This document shows positions 42,901 to 51,567 of a stretch of DNA of 64,000 nucleotides, one piece after another. The notes beneath the pieces are model-generated. The model did no database searches. It saw only the letters and a program-made list of their open reading frames with translations, and had not been told where the DNA came from. The stretch's first letter is position 1, and each line of letters begins with the position of its first letter. Position numbers and translations under genes: made by a program. The stretch comes from a virus. The stretch spans positions 1-64,000 of the IMG/VR virus record IMGVR_UViG_3300017971_000276; one strand, 5' to 3'.

Positions 42901-45900
42901 ATAGATCAACCAGATATTGACCGTCAAAATAATACGGCTAGGGAATATTCAAAAGATAAAGACAGTGCCTCTTTAGTTGCTGATAGTGTTCAAGCATCTA
43001 GAACTCGTGAGCAAAATGGCATTTATGATAAGAATGGAGGGCCAAAAACAAATAAGTTTCATAAGCAAGTTTTTGACGAATGGCTTTCTAAAATGAATCT
43101 TATTGTGAATGAGTTTAAGACTCATTTAAATGATGGAGAAATAGTTGATAAATATTTCTCTGGTGTTTTAGATAATCTGACAGCAGTGATAGCTGGAGAT
43201 ATTTCTTCTTGTTATCTAGATATCGGATTGCCTAATGTTCCAGGAGCACCAGTTCCTTTGCCTCCAGAATTTTTCTTATATGATGATTCCCATGAAGATC
43301 CATTGGTTTCAAACATGACAGACGATAGCAATATGGAAAGGTTATTGAAACGACATGTCGAAACAGAGATGGCTTCAATCAAACATTATATAGATGAAAG
43401 TTTTCTTGGTGGTTCCTATTTGTCAAAGAACCTTCCGAGAATTCTAGAGCAGAGAGCCTCAGACCATGAACGTTTTGAAGGAGAGAGGAACTTTTCTACA
43501 TACTATAACTATTTTACTCATGGAGCTAAGTCTTGGGAGCCTATATATACTCGTAGGGACGAACAAGATCCTGCTATTAAAGGTGTTCGTCAGTGGCTAG
43601 ATTCCGTTGCGAGTCATTATGGCTCAGCCGATGACAAAGAACAAAGAATCAATTACCTGAAGAATATTATAGAGCTATCCCCTTATATCGCAAGCGGTAG
43701 GCATTGGGAGACTCCTCTAACTGAGCAAGACAATTCTGCTCTTGTAAGATCATTGTATAAAGATGCTGAAGACGTATTGGCCTTCGGGCCAAATCCGATT
43801 TATGGACATGTAGACGCAACAATGAGAGGACAGCTAGAAGATCCTGCAAACGAGCGCAGAGCCCAGGCAATTGAGAATAAAAAAGCTGTTGAAGCTATGA
43901 AGAAACCAATTCCTCCTCAATACAAGGCAGGGCTATTCCTTACTGGCAAACATGGTGAAGGGCCAAGAGAATCAATGGAGCTTCCAGGACGTACAGTCCT
44001 TGCAGATGGTGCAGTTACGTTTGGTCAAACAGAAGCAGAGAAGAAAGATAGCAAACCAAGTTTCTTTGATGAGCTTGTTCAAATGGGTAAAGATTTTGCA
44101 GATGCAGATTCTTCTGGTGCAGTTGGCGGGTTTGTGTTGAATGCACTGTCTGGCGGTAGTAGCCTTGGTGGCTCCTTGTCAGGATTGTACCAAGGCTCGA
44201 AGATTGTAGAGAAGGCAGCAGGAGCTATTGATGCATATGCATTAGATGCAGGAGCTGCTAAATATGATCATGCTTTCTCAAAGATGGCACAAGAAGATGA
44301 GATAAAACAAATTGCTCAAACGGCTAGCCGAACTGCTCTTGGACGTAGGCGAAATGATCTGTCTATGAGAAGAGCCTATCCTACTTTTAAAATATATTTT
44401 ATCGAAGATGATAGTGGAGAGACTGAATTAATTGATGACGGCATCCTGAGGGCTTTTGATGACTTCTATAGTTATTCTGCCATCCAAGAAATCAAAGTTA
44501 CTCGTTCTAGACATATTGCTGCAGACATGGCTGTCATTAGGATGACAAATATTGGAGGCCTCTTATTAAGAAAACGCTTTGGAGAGAATGATAAAGACTT
44601 AACGAAGTATGGTATCAATGCAGAGAAACAAGGAATCTTTGCAGATACAGAGCGAGAACATCCTTTTGAAAAGATGATTCTACAGGACGGTATTAAAGTT
44701 CAAATCCGTTTGGGTTATGCTGCTAACCCAGAACATCTTGAGACTGTTTTCCTTGGCCAAATTGTAGAGGTAGGGCTTGCTGAGAGAGGAAAGATAATTG
44801 AGATTGCTTGCCAGGGATATGGTGCAGAATTAGAATCTGTTGAACTTGGCCCCCTAGAGAATGGAAAGTATTTCTTGTCTTCTCAACAAGTGTTGTCTGG
44901 TGCGATCATACAAGATTCTATTGCTAATTTTGGAAGACAAGATAGATTCAATCGAGACAACCCTGCTGCTATGCGTCATTCTTGGACTGGAGGCCGAGCG
45001 ACCGGATTCTTTAGTGGGTTGAGTCCTTCTAATATTCATGAAGAGTGGTCGGACAGAGGTTTAGAAACTATTTTCAATAGATACCAGTTCTTAAACTACC
45101 AACAAGATGACAATATTTATGCTCCTCCTCCTGAGACTTATTCTACTAGCTGGACTAAATTTTGGAACAATGCTTGTATCTATCGCCCGCTAAAACAAAC
45201 TCCGTGGCAAATCTTCAAAGAACACGAGCTAAGACATCCTGGCTATATTTCTCTTGCTGTTCCTTATGGGCATTCTCCAAGAATGACAATGTTCTTTGGT
45301 AGTAAAATGCAACATTATTGGAGCAAGCCTCCTTCTTCATTAGAAATTGAATTAGCACGTGGAGCCAAGAACGATATTGTTCGGATGAGGAAACAAGGTC
45401 TTGAATTGTTTGAGAAAGGCATGGTTAAAGAACTTGTAAAATTTGTTGGCAAGTCTCCTAAATTAGGGGCAGCTATCTTTAACGATGTTATGACTATTGG
45501 TACTAGATATGATACCGGTTTCGCTATTGGCGAATTATTTGGTAGATATGTCCCGTTCCGTAATTATCATTATTTTGATAGCTATCATCATATCTTAAAA
45601 AACAATATCCGATCTTCAGTTGATGGTACATTTAATGAAGTTGAGATATATTACACAGAGGATGAGAATGATATCATAGACCCAGACAGAGACGATCTGG
45701 AAGAGAATGTCGCTTCTGTCGCTAGGGGATATGAAGGTTTGCTGGCAGTTAAACTAGATGAAAATATTCCAGAATCTGCTATTCGTTCTTTCCGTGGTGA
45801 ATATCCCTCTTGTGTTACTGTTGATATGGCACGAAGATATGCTCAAGGCATCTTTGGAAGAACATTAAGAGATGCTTACAAAGGGGAACTTTGTGTTATT

Positions 45901-46452
45901 GGAGACGAGAAGCTTAAGCCATATGACGTGTGTTATCTCAATGATGCTTCAATCAACATGACTGGTCCAATTGAAGTAGAATCTGTAACACATATCTTCA
46001 ACAGAGACAATGGTTTCGTTTCTATTATTACTCCAGATCTTTGTTTAGAAGTAAATGATTATTATACTTCTAGTGTCTTTGATGTAACTGCTTCTGCTAT
46101 GAACTTTACTTTTGCAGACTGGGTTACTGGTGCGAATATATTAAAAGGCGTTGGTTTTCTTGGGTTGCTTGCTGGTGTAAAATTTATGACATGGACACAA
46201 GATGGCGCTCCTGTTGTGGCAACGCCACTTACATTAGGCGGAAAGCCCTTTATAAGCAATTCTCTTGGTCCAAATAGAGTTTCATTGTTCTTCTCTCTAA
46301 TGGGCAAGTGGAATCAATATTGGGATGATCTTGGTGATGCATGGAGAAAATTTGATGTGTCTGAAGCTTTCTTCGAAAACAGAGTTAATCTAGTTAAGGG
46401 ATTCTATGAAGCCCTTGGTTCTGGTGCACAAGGAGGATTAGAGGAGGCGTAA
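39976..46452 (+). CDS. Baseplate hub protein with M15-type peptidase domain
   Basis: 2158 residues. The N-terminal 230 residues are beta-rich. Residues about 430-545 match the M15/DUF882-type murein endopeptidase: SYHIQGKAIDFRV with H486 and D493, and VFCHMDAR with H526, the Zn ligands, plus FFWVDLSGKG. A charged helical linker follows (about 585-650). Later segments, VQIRLGYAANPEHLETVF and GQIVEVGLAERGKIIEIACQGYGAEL (about 1570-1620), resemble hub proteins of the gp27/Mu gp44 type. The C-terminus has a hydrophobic stretch. It probably digests peptidoglycan as the tail penetrates. Confidence 0.75.
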   Translation: MTDSDTLKQFSDYRIGTRDREDYEEGFGLYDDWALGVSDPNLPDGTNSKELLEEAINSVTPQDVFTTSSFSTFPDSFLIVNDIYFTDVPTAAISIDSQTDVFVGETLRSPAPVIDSEGRQDFVLRLSLPFPPGEAQSIKLKRLVSQISKHPFLFIYNNNIKQKLDVPENESTVFVLEAATLRSTQETVGLIVLDMQLHYFNYKPFSKHYYFNTALPGYTEEPDQVSRHEDIEIDLTEFGGYEASEHTISKLADRTRNNIRQGIKNLTRTKRENVPVNMPSESDAWMYFANHLETQSEAITGIPSDYIGFTLREYMHFNPPDSKYADGESTLADLMNSRYEEVSPLYRADKWQEALAKKHDEETKYSVEGTTAQERRYQEEIDLSLEGDITAPVKFTNPRGQKLTIQLLDENGNVPTNARYELTKFADRRKLTKDEAVFLSPDLIRKLALVAKHFSGRTIEIISTQRDPGWVKKRIPRPSNWKPSYHIQGKAIDFRVRGIPNQSLYEYIKTLPNTGAGFYPNSVFCHMDARNSSFFWVDLSGKGENSNYALKTNNVRELNKYLNDHYRLAGDSVSSEIDSDIEEIESNLGTDKDREKQAKDIAQQKGNVADLIERQKELNKHKTEADYQKAQHRKEQKTEKNKNDRMAWIESIEKQHGVHYYYDDPKVRNVFYRDMGLNISSDPTVQRSGAALKNMVCSAISVSFGHRIAPIPLLSQSFYTYQFLGSGNKSGQIVLTFAGEEGKTSAQLVKRLIWKARDNARDFTSVIKSVGSIGLEHTAFGTGEQNTIMALANIDNIVVTDIKESNSPEGADKHQLVIEFIAQEFAEEKLEERFTTTLDTKKRIIRAILQHVKSRQPKNALSGAVQHRAGRSTDPLDLNAIFVSHDLVSANTSSEGKPYRLIGDTPLWVARLLVEAANICKEANDKMPPVNWQVSKGASATWQEVYKAWGAGSIMRGKTANIDSSERNATGIQAAIDQPDIDRQNNTAREYSKDKDSASLVADSVQASRTREQNGIYDKNGGPKTNKFHKQVFDEWLSKMNLIVNEFKTHLNDGEIVDKYFSGVLDNLTAVIAGDISSCYLDIGLPNVPGAPVPLPPEFFLYDDSHEDPLVSNMTDDSNMERLLKRHVETEMASIKHYIDESFLGGSYLSKNLPRILEQRASDHERFEGERNFSTYYNYFTHGAKSWEPIYTRRDEQDPAIKGVRQWLDSVASHYGSADDKEQRINYLKNIIELSPYIASGRHWETPLTEQDNSALVRSLYKDAEDVLAFGPNPIYGHVDATMRGQLEDPANERRAQAIENKKAVEAMKKPIPPQYKAGLFLTGKHGEGPRESMELPGRTVLADGAVTFGQTEAEKKDSKPSFFDELVQMGKDFADADSSGAVGGFVLNALSGGSSLGGSLSGLYQGSKIVEKAAGAIDAYALDAGAAKYDHAFSKMAQEDEIKQIAQTASRTALGRRRNDLSMRRAYPTFKIYFIEDDSGETELIDDGILRAFDDFYSYSAIQEIKVTRSRHIAADMAVIRMTNIGGLLLRKRFGENDKDLTKYGINAEKQGIFADTEREHPFEKMILQDGIKVQIRLGYAANPEHLETVFLGQIVEVGLAERGKIIEIACQGYGAELESVELGPLENGKYFLSSQQVLSGAIIQDSIANFGRQDRFNRDNPAAMRHSWTGGRATGFFSGLSPSNIHEEWSDRGLETIFNRYQFLNYQQDDNIYAPPPETYSTSWTKFWNNACIYRPLKQTPWQIFKEHELRHPGYISLAVPYGHSPRMTMFFGSKMQHYWSKPPSSLEIELARGAKNDIVRMRKQGLELFEKGMVKELVKFVGKSPKLGAAIFNDVMTIGTRYDTGFAIGELFGRYVPFRNYHYFDSYHHILKNNIRSSVDGTFNEVEIYYTEDENDIIDPDRDDLEENVASVARGYEGLLAVKLDENIPESAIRSFRGEYPSCVTVDMARRYAQGIFGRTLRDAYKGELCVIGDEKLKPYDVCYLNDASINMTGPIEVESVTHIFNRDNGFVSIITPDLCLEVNDYYTSSVFDVTASAMNFTFADWVTGANILKGVGFLGLLAGVKFMTWTQDGAPVVATPLTLGGKPFISNSLGPNRVSLFFSLMGKWNQYWDDLGDAWRKFDVSEAFFENRVNLVKGFYEALGSGAQGGLEEA

Positions 46453-46892
46453 TGGCTGAAAAATTTGCAGGACATAGTGTTTTTGGTAGCCGTCTTAATC
46501 AAATTGTCAGCAAGACTGATCACCTTGATGTGGGCAGATTTAAAACTGCTCGTGCTATCCTTAGAGAGTCCTACAATGGACTGTATGTTTTCCGTATGGA
46601 TCTCCTTAGTCCTGATGGGGAAGTCGTAAGAAGAACAGGTCCAATTCCAGTAATTGGTACAGAGGACCAGCTCGCTGCATCATACGGAAGTCCACAGAAT
46701 ATGGTTGGCCTTGAAGATGAAGTTTGGGAGGCTATTATTTTTTATCATGGGACTACAGTCAGTAACGGCATTGCTCTAATCACAAGAAGGCTACATCAGT
46801 TAGAAGGCGGAAGATTTGAAGCTACTACCATTGCTAATGAATTAGTTGCTCGTGGAGCTGCATATGCTCCTCCTGGTTCTGGTATGATGTAA
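46452..46892 (+). CDS. Hypothetical baseplate-region protein
   Basis: 146 residues beginning in a TAATG overlap with the hub gene. A beta-strand pair (GLYVFRMDLLSPDGEVVRR, GPIPVIGTED) and a compact helix-strand end (ALITRRLHQLEGGRFEATT). No family is recognised. Its position after the hub and before the gp25-like wedge protein suggests a small baseplate part such as a hub-wedge linker. The gene ends before the only promoter in this region. Confidence 0.55.
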   Translation: MAEKFAGHSVFGSRLNQIVSKTDHLDVGRFKTARAILRESYNGLYVFRMDLLSPDGEVVRRTGPIPVIGTEDQLAASYGSPQNMVGLEDEVWEAIIFYHGTTVSNGIALITRRLHQLEGGRFEATTIANELVARGAAYAPPGSGMM

Positions 46893-46901
46893 TGGTATAA
46901 T
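46893..46901 (+). promoter_or_regulatory. Extended -10 promoter TGGTATAAT
   Basis: Perfect TGnTATAAT match directly after the stop at 46892, followed by AAGGAG and the start at 46921. No -35 is clear at standard spacing. It could add transcription for the baseplate and fiber genes. Confidence 0.55.
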
Positions 46902-46920
46902 AAGCAAGAAGGAGTTTCTT

Positions 46921-47268
46921 ATGGCAGATCCAAAAATATTAAAAGTGAATCCATCCTCAAAAGCAGGGATCGTTGTTTCTGAGAATACGGTTAGGTCGAC
47001 TGTAAATGAAGACAATGGTATTATGATTGACGAGAGAGGGACAACAATCACAGGCCCAATGAGCATTGCCGCAAGTCCAAATCAAATTAGAGTAGGAGGC
47101 TTGTTCACTTTTCAAAATTCAATTTCTGGGATGCTGCCATCTACTATTGCGACTCCTTCGCCTATGTATATGGTAGACCCGCCAATTAAACAAGTCCAAA
47201 ATCTTGTGCAGCAAGTTGCTATTATGGGAGCAATGATTGGCGGAACAATTGCTATAGGAGCTGCATAA
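46921..47268 (+). CDS. Small hypothetical protein, possible spike or baseplate part
   Basis: 115 residues. Strands rich in Val, Ile and Asn (AGIVVSENTVRSTVNEDNGI, GTTITGPMSIAA) may form a small beta-helical or beta-prism element, followed by a Pro/Met segment and a hydrophobic Gly-zipper-like end (AIMGAMIGGTIAIGAA). No PAAR or LysM motif is present. It has its own promoter and AAGGAG. Position between hub and gp25-like gene would fit a needle-tip or small baseplate protein, which remains inference. Confidence 0.5.
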   Translation: MADPKILKVNPSSKAGIVVSENTVRSTVNEDNGIMIDERGTTITGPMSIAASPNQIRVGGLFTFQNSISGMLPSTIATPSPMYMVDPPIKQVQNLVQQVAIMGAMIGGTIAIGAA

Positions 47269-47271
47269 TAA

Positions 47272-47712
47272 ATGGCTCAAATTTATGATAGAACAGATCT
47301 TACTTGGTCTCGCAGAGGAGATTTAGCTATCGGTCATAATGGAGACATTATGGATACTTATGAAGATCCTCTTCGTTCTTTGTATCAAGAGATTAGGACT
47401 AGAACGATGTCTGTTCTTGGAGACTGGAAGAACTACCCAGACTTGGGAGCCAACCTAGAAGATTTTGTTGGCGAACCAAATTCAAAACGCACAGCAGAAG
47501 CTATTAAAATTAGGATTGTTGCCTCTATTACCCGCAATGGGCTTGTTAATAATTCTGATCTTAATGTAAAATATACACCAATTGATATCGATAAGATTAT
47601 GTTTAGGATATCTGTAAAGGTTGCTCCTACCGCACAGAATGGCGGTAGCAATTATCTCGGAATAAACTTCTTATATGACTACTCCGAAAATCATGCATAC
47701 TTTGTTAGTTAG
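47272..47712 (+). CDS. gp25-like baseplate wedge protein
   Basis: 146 residues matching the gp25/IraD-like family of contractile-tail baseplates: SRRGDLAIGHNGDIMDTYED, then LYQEIRTRTMSVLGDWKNYP, LGANLEDFVG and a final strand pair. In T4 gp25 this protein starts sheath assembly at the baseplate by binding the first sheath ring and gp6. Here it directly precedes the gp6/J-like gene, which is the usual neighbour. It starts 3 bases after the previous stop. Confidence 0.85.
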   Translation: MAQIYDRTDLTWSRRGDLAIGHNGDIMDTYEDPLRSLYQEIRTRTMSVLGDWKNYPDLGANLEDFVGEPNSKRTAEAIKIRIVASITRNGLVNNSDLNVKYTPIDIDKIMFRISVKVAPTAQNGGSNYLGINFLYDYSENHAYFVS

Positions 47713-47720
47713 GAGTTAAT

Positions 47721-48980
47721 ATGGCCTTTTTTGAAAGAACACAAAGAGACATTGTATCTGATGCTCTTGAGAATTTAAGCAGGACTACAAATATTACTCA
47801 GCTTGCTCCGGGGGCAAAGGCAAGATTTATTTTAGATAGTGTCGCCCAAGAGCAAGCTAACCAACATCGTATATTTGACGTTAACCTAATGCAGGCTTTT
47901 ATTAAATATTCTGATGGCAAGTTTCTTGATTTCTTTGGGGATATGATGTCTCTTCCTCGCCGAGAGCCTACACATGCTGCTGACGATGGGGAGAACTTTA
48001 TGTTCTATGTTAGCACTGGAACTTTTGGTAGTATCAATGGAGGGGCAAACTTTACCATCCCTGCTGGCACAACTGTTCAAACTGTACCGTATGAGGGATC
48101 TGTAATCACTCCAGGTATTGAGAACCAGGCTGTTATACGTTACACAACTACATCACAAGCAGTTGCAGAAGCAGGACAGTCTTTTGTCTATGTACCAGTT
48201 CGTGCCATGCTTGAAGGAAGAAATTCTGATGTCCCTCGGAATGTCTTAAACAAGCACCAATTCCAAAGTTATTTATCTTCTCAAAATGAGAGTTTAAAAT
48301 GTACGAATCGCTATGCGATTTCAAATGGAGAGGATAGAGAGACTGACGACTCTTATCGATTCCGACTTTCAGAAGTTTTTGAAGCAAAAAATTTATCTGT
48401 ATATGCTGCTATTCGTCTTGCTGCTTTGAGCGTCCCTGGTGTCGCAGATATTACAAGCGTTTTAGCAGAGCAAGGTCCAGGTACATATTCTATTTACATC
48501 AAAGGACTTACCCCAACAACAAGCCCTAAGTTATTGAGCGAAGTAACTGCAGCCTGTCAGAGTGTTTCTTCTTTTGGTGTTAGGCCATTTGTTTTAGCTC
48601 CTTCTCCTATCGGACTAGAATTGGTTGCTGCTGTTACTTGGAATCCAAGAGCAACTACAGCACAGATAGCTGCTGGCTATAGAGACATGAGAAATGCTCT
48701 TGAGAACTATTTAAACAATACAGACATTGGTCAAGTGGTTTATTTTTCTGATATTGTTGATCTTTTGCTACAGGCTTCTCCCTATGCATTTAGCATTGGA
48801 GCAACAAACTCTAACCAGTTTGAAGAGGTTTATGCCTATAGAAGTGACCCTATTAAACAAGGGACAGTAAGAAATATTGTTGTAGGAGACAAGATTGAAC
48901 CATTATATAATGAAAGAGTCATCTTAGAAACCTCTGGCCGACATAGAGGTATCCAATTCATGACTAGGAGTCGAGTATAA
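47721..48980 (+). CDS. Baseplate wedge protein J/gp6-like
   Basis: 419 residues. Matches the baseplate J-like family in layout: an N-terminal helical part, a beta domain with TIPAGTTVQT, the ENESLKCTNRYAISNGEDRETDDSYRFRLSE motif region (approximately residues 190-225), a domain with AAIRLAALSVPGVADITSV, and a C-terminal strand domain. These proteins form the wedge ring that carries tail fibers and triggers contraction. TAGGAG precedes the start. The stop overlaps the next start (TAATG). Confidence 0.8.
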   Translation: MAFFERTQRDIVSDALENLSRTTNITQLAPGAKARFILDSVAQEQANQHRIFDVNLMQAFIKYSDGKFLDFFGDMMSLPRREPTHAADDGENFMFYVSTGTFGSINGGANFTIPAGTTVQTVPYEGSVITPGIENQAVIRYTTTSQAVAEAGQSFVYVPVRAMLEGRNSDVPRNVLNKHQFQSYLSSQNESLKCTNRYAISNGEDRETDDSYRFRLSEVFEAKNLSVYAAIRLAALSVPGVADITSVLAEQGPGTYSIYIKGLTPTTSPKLLSEVTAACQSVSSFGVRPFVLAPSPIGLELVAAVTWNPRATTAQIAAGYRDMRNALENYLNNTDIGQVVYFSDIVDLLLQASPYAFSIGATNSNQFEEVYAYRSDPIKQGTVRNIVVGDKIEPLYNERVILETSGRHRGIQFMTRSRV

Positions 48981-50617
48981 TGGCACTCGGAACGTATCCC
49001 AGTAGACGTTATTCTAAATCATGGATAACTCAAAGGATTGTCAATAGAGCACCCGAATGGGCACACATAAGGAAAAGCCCTGTCTCTGTTGGTCAACAAT
49101 TATTAAATCCTTTGTCTTTATATATTCAAGATACCATCCAACAATTAACCAAAGAACGTTTTAATATGTTTGCTTCTTCTGCGGATTTAAATGAAGTCGA
49201 TATCCTTTATCGTTTAGATTTGCCAGACGAAATGGAGTTTACTTCTAGTCAAGATTCTTCTGGTGTTGCTACTTATACTCCTCCACATGTATACGCCACA
49301 ATAAGCGGATCTGAATATGAGATCACTCAAGCAGAGTATAATAATATAGAGACATTAGCATATGACTGTATAGCTTCAAGAGTTGCTGATGGAGAAGTTT
49401 CTTATTCTTATTCAGAAGTAATCCCTCGTACTACTATTGAAAACCTTGCAAGTATTTCTCCTGGAACAATTGTTGTTAATGGGCATTTATATATTACTCT
49501 TGAAGACAATGAGACATGGGAAGAAAGATCTGCTGATCGTATCTATTATGTAAAATGTTATATTACTGGTGTAACTAGAAAAGGGACTGAAGTTACAGAA
49601 GCAGTGCCATTAAGATACAATGGGACTTTCAAAACAGTGAATGAGTGGCAAAGTGTTACATCTGTAATGGTTAGCTATGCTGATGCTGAAGCATATCTTA
49701 CAATAGAAACTTTTCCGTGGAATAGAGATGGTCATTTAGATTCCCAAAATATTCTAGTCCCTCCAACTGGAGGAGAGAGACCATTGTTTGTTGATCTTAG
49801 CTCTAGGTCTTGGGGCTCTACGTTAGTAGGAAAAGGCTTTACAGTTAGTGACTTTGACATTATTCGATCTGGAATAGAAGAGAAAGAAGTCTTTTATGAG
49901 ATTGAATTGCTTGACCAAAGTGGCTCAAACATCACTCTTAATGGATTCGTTCTAAAACCTAATAGCAGATTCATGTATGCGGTTGATGATAATAATTTAT
50001 ACATCTATGATACCTCTCTTGAATTTCCTGACACAAGAGGTTTAGAAGAAGATTCTCCAGAAACAAAAATTGACTTATGGTCAGACCGCTGGATTAACAT
50101 GAGAGGAGACACAGCAAAGTTAAGAACAAGGAATAATGCAGTGTTGGATCCTCCTTCTAGATTTAGATGGCACATGTTAGACCCAGATGGCAATGAATAT
50201 TATATAGACACTAATGGCGTTCTTTGGCCAACAACAACAGATGCCTGGATTGAGAATAGCAAATGGAACGATGGTCTATTTGATGAGCAAGAAATTTCTT
50301 TGTCTTTTACTAAAAACGGTGTTTATGTAATTACATTTGAGTCTCAATATTGGGATGATAAATTTTCTGTTTCTGCAACATATAAAACAAAATATTTGTT
50401 CTTTGTTCCTTCTATCAGACCAGAAGCACAGTTCTCATTGCCAATTGGACTTGTAGAGCCAGAAGAGATTGGGATTGATTCTGATTTGCGAGTCTGGCTA
50501 AAACGATATGGTTCTGTTCATTTATTGAATGTCTTCCATGATTATTTTTTGGTTGATTATCAAAACAAAAGAATTTGGTGCAAAGAGCAATATCCATCTA
50601 TACGGGTGACAACATAA
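48980..50617 (+). CDS. Baseplate/tail structural protein
   Basis: 545 residues. A helical N-terminus (residues 1-75; LLNPLSLYIQDTIQQLTKER) is followed by many beta-strands with Trp/Tyr-rich segments (SRFRWHMLDPDGNEYYID and similar) and Ig-like-looking modules at about residues 290-480. No named family is recognised. It is translationally coupled (TAATG) both to the J-like gene and to the next gene. Position right after gp6/J makes a wedge or fiber-anchor role probable. Confidence 0.55.
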   Translation: MALGTYPSRRYSKSWITQRIVNRAPEWAHIRKSPVSVGQQLLNPLSLYIQDTIQQLTKERFNMFASSADLNEVDILYRLDLPDEMEFTSSQDSSGVATYTPPHVYATISGSEYEITQAEYNNIETLAYDCIASRVADGEVSYSYSEVIPRTTIENLASISPGTIVVNGHLYITLEDNETWEERSADRIYYVKCYITGVTRKGTEVTEAVPLRYNGTFKTVNEWQSVTSVMVSYADAEAYLTIETFPWNRDGHLDSQNILVPPTGGERPLFVDLSSRSWGSTLVGKGFTVSDFDIIRSGIEEKEVFYEIELLDQSGSNITLNGFVLKPNSRFMYAVDDNNLYIYDTSLEFPDTRGLEEDSPETKIDLWSDRWINMRGDTAKLRTRNNAVLDPPSRFRWHMLDPDGNEYYIDTNGVLWPTTTDAWIENSKWNDGLFDEQEISLSFTKNGVYVITFESQYWDDKFSVSATYKTKYLFFVPSIRPEAQFSLPIGLVEPEEIGIDSDLRVWLKRYGSVHLLNVFHDYFLVDYQNKRIWCKEQYPSIRVTT

Positions 50618-51567
50618 TGGGCAACAATGTAAAATTTCAAGGATTCTCGTTTCTTATTGAAGTTCCTTCTGAATACACTGGGACTCCAGAGGCAAAGAAT
50701 ATTGTTAATCATTTTGATTTGACTTCTGATCTTGTTTCATTGAATAGGATAGAGGGAGAATCAAATATTGATTTTAAACAAAGAATTATGGATGTTGCTG
50801 TTCATCCAGGCGGGGGAACATATGATGGTGTTATAAATGGCATTACCCGTGCCCTCGGATATGCTCGTGAGAAAGCAATCAAGATAGAGTTAGCTCTTGA
50901 TAGCTCTGGCGACCCTATTGCTAGGAATCCTAGAGTAGAAATTTTATCTAATAAAGTTATCTTGTACAGCGATCATCGTCCAGACGGGACTCAAACAATA
51001 GACAAGACTATTCGTATTTACCAACCTGAAGACGCAGGATATTTTGTCGAAGATTTAGTATCCCAAATTAATTCTTCTCAATGTTTTACAGCAAGTGCCT
51101 ATAGCGGAATTCGTCCTAACATGCACTCTACTAATCTGGTAAGAGGAAATACAGATCTTTATATTCAAGGGGATCCTCTAATAACAGACACCCGTACCAT
51201 CTTGTCGGCTCAAAACATAGTAGAAGGAAGTTTCGTTTTTGATGAAGACGATCTTTTCCAAACAGAGGTAACGACAACACCAAGCGCAGAAGGGGAGTAT
51301 ATGATCGACAGGGTCAATGGGAAGTTCTATACTTACTCTATTCCTCAAGGAGATCTTGGAGTCTCTTATCATGCTGGTGTTTTTCCATTTGAAGTAGACT
51401 ATAGTCCTATAAAGATTTATACTCTTCAAGATGATGATTTCCAATATGAGCTCTTCGATCATGAAACTCTTGACTCAGGAGAGGAAGCAAATGCTCTTCC
51501 GAATCGAGAAGGTTCTGAAATCTACCACCAGCTGTTTGACGAAACAGAAGTATTCTGGGGCGAATAA
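50617..51567 (+). CDS. Baseplate/tail structural protein
   Basis: 316 residues. The start at 50617 in the TAATG overlap is preferred over an in-frame ATG at 50575 inside the previous gene. The protein is alpha/beta at the N-terminus (KFQGFSFLIEVPSEYTG, GVINGITRALGYAREK) and beta-rich later, with an acidic C-terminus ending EVFWGE. No family was recognised. It lies in the tail appendage gene block and is followed with no gap by the gene at 51568. Confidence 0.55.
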   Translation: MGNNVKFQGFSFLIEVPSEYTGTPEAKNIVNHFDLTSDLVSLNRIEGESNIDFKQRIMDVAVHPGGGTYDGVINGITRALGYAREKAIKIELALDSSGDPIARNPRVEILSNKVILYSDHRPDGTQTIDKTIRIYQPEDAGYFVEDLVSQINSSQCFTASAYSGIRPNMHSTNLVRGNTDLYIQGDPLITDTRTILSAQNIVEGSFVFDEDDLFQTEVTTTPSAEGEYMIDRVNGKFYTYSIPQGDLGVSYHAGVFPFEVDYSPIKIYTLQDDDFQYELFDHETLDSGEEANALPNREGSEIYHQLFDETEVFWGE

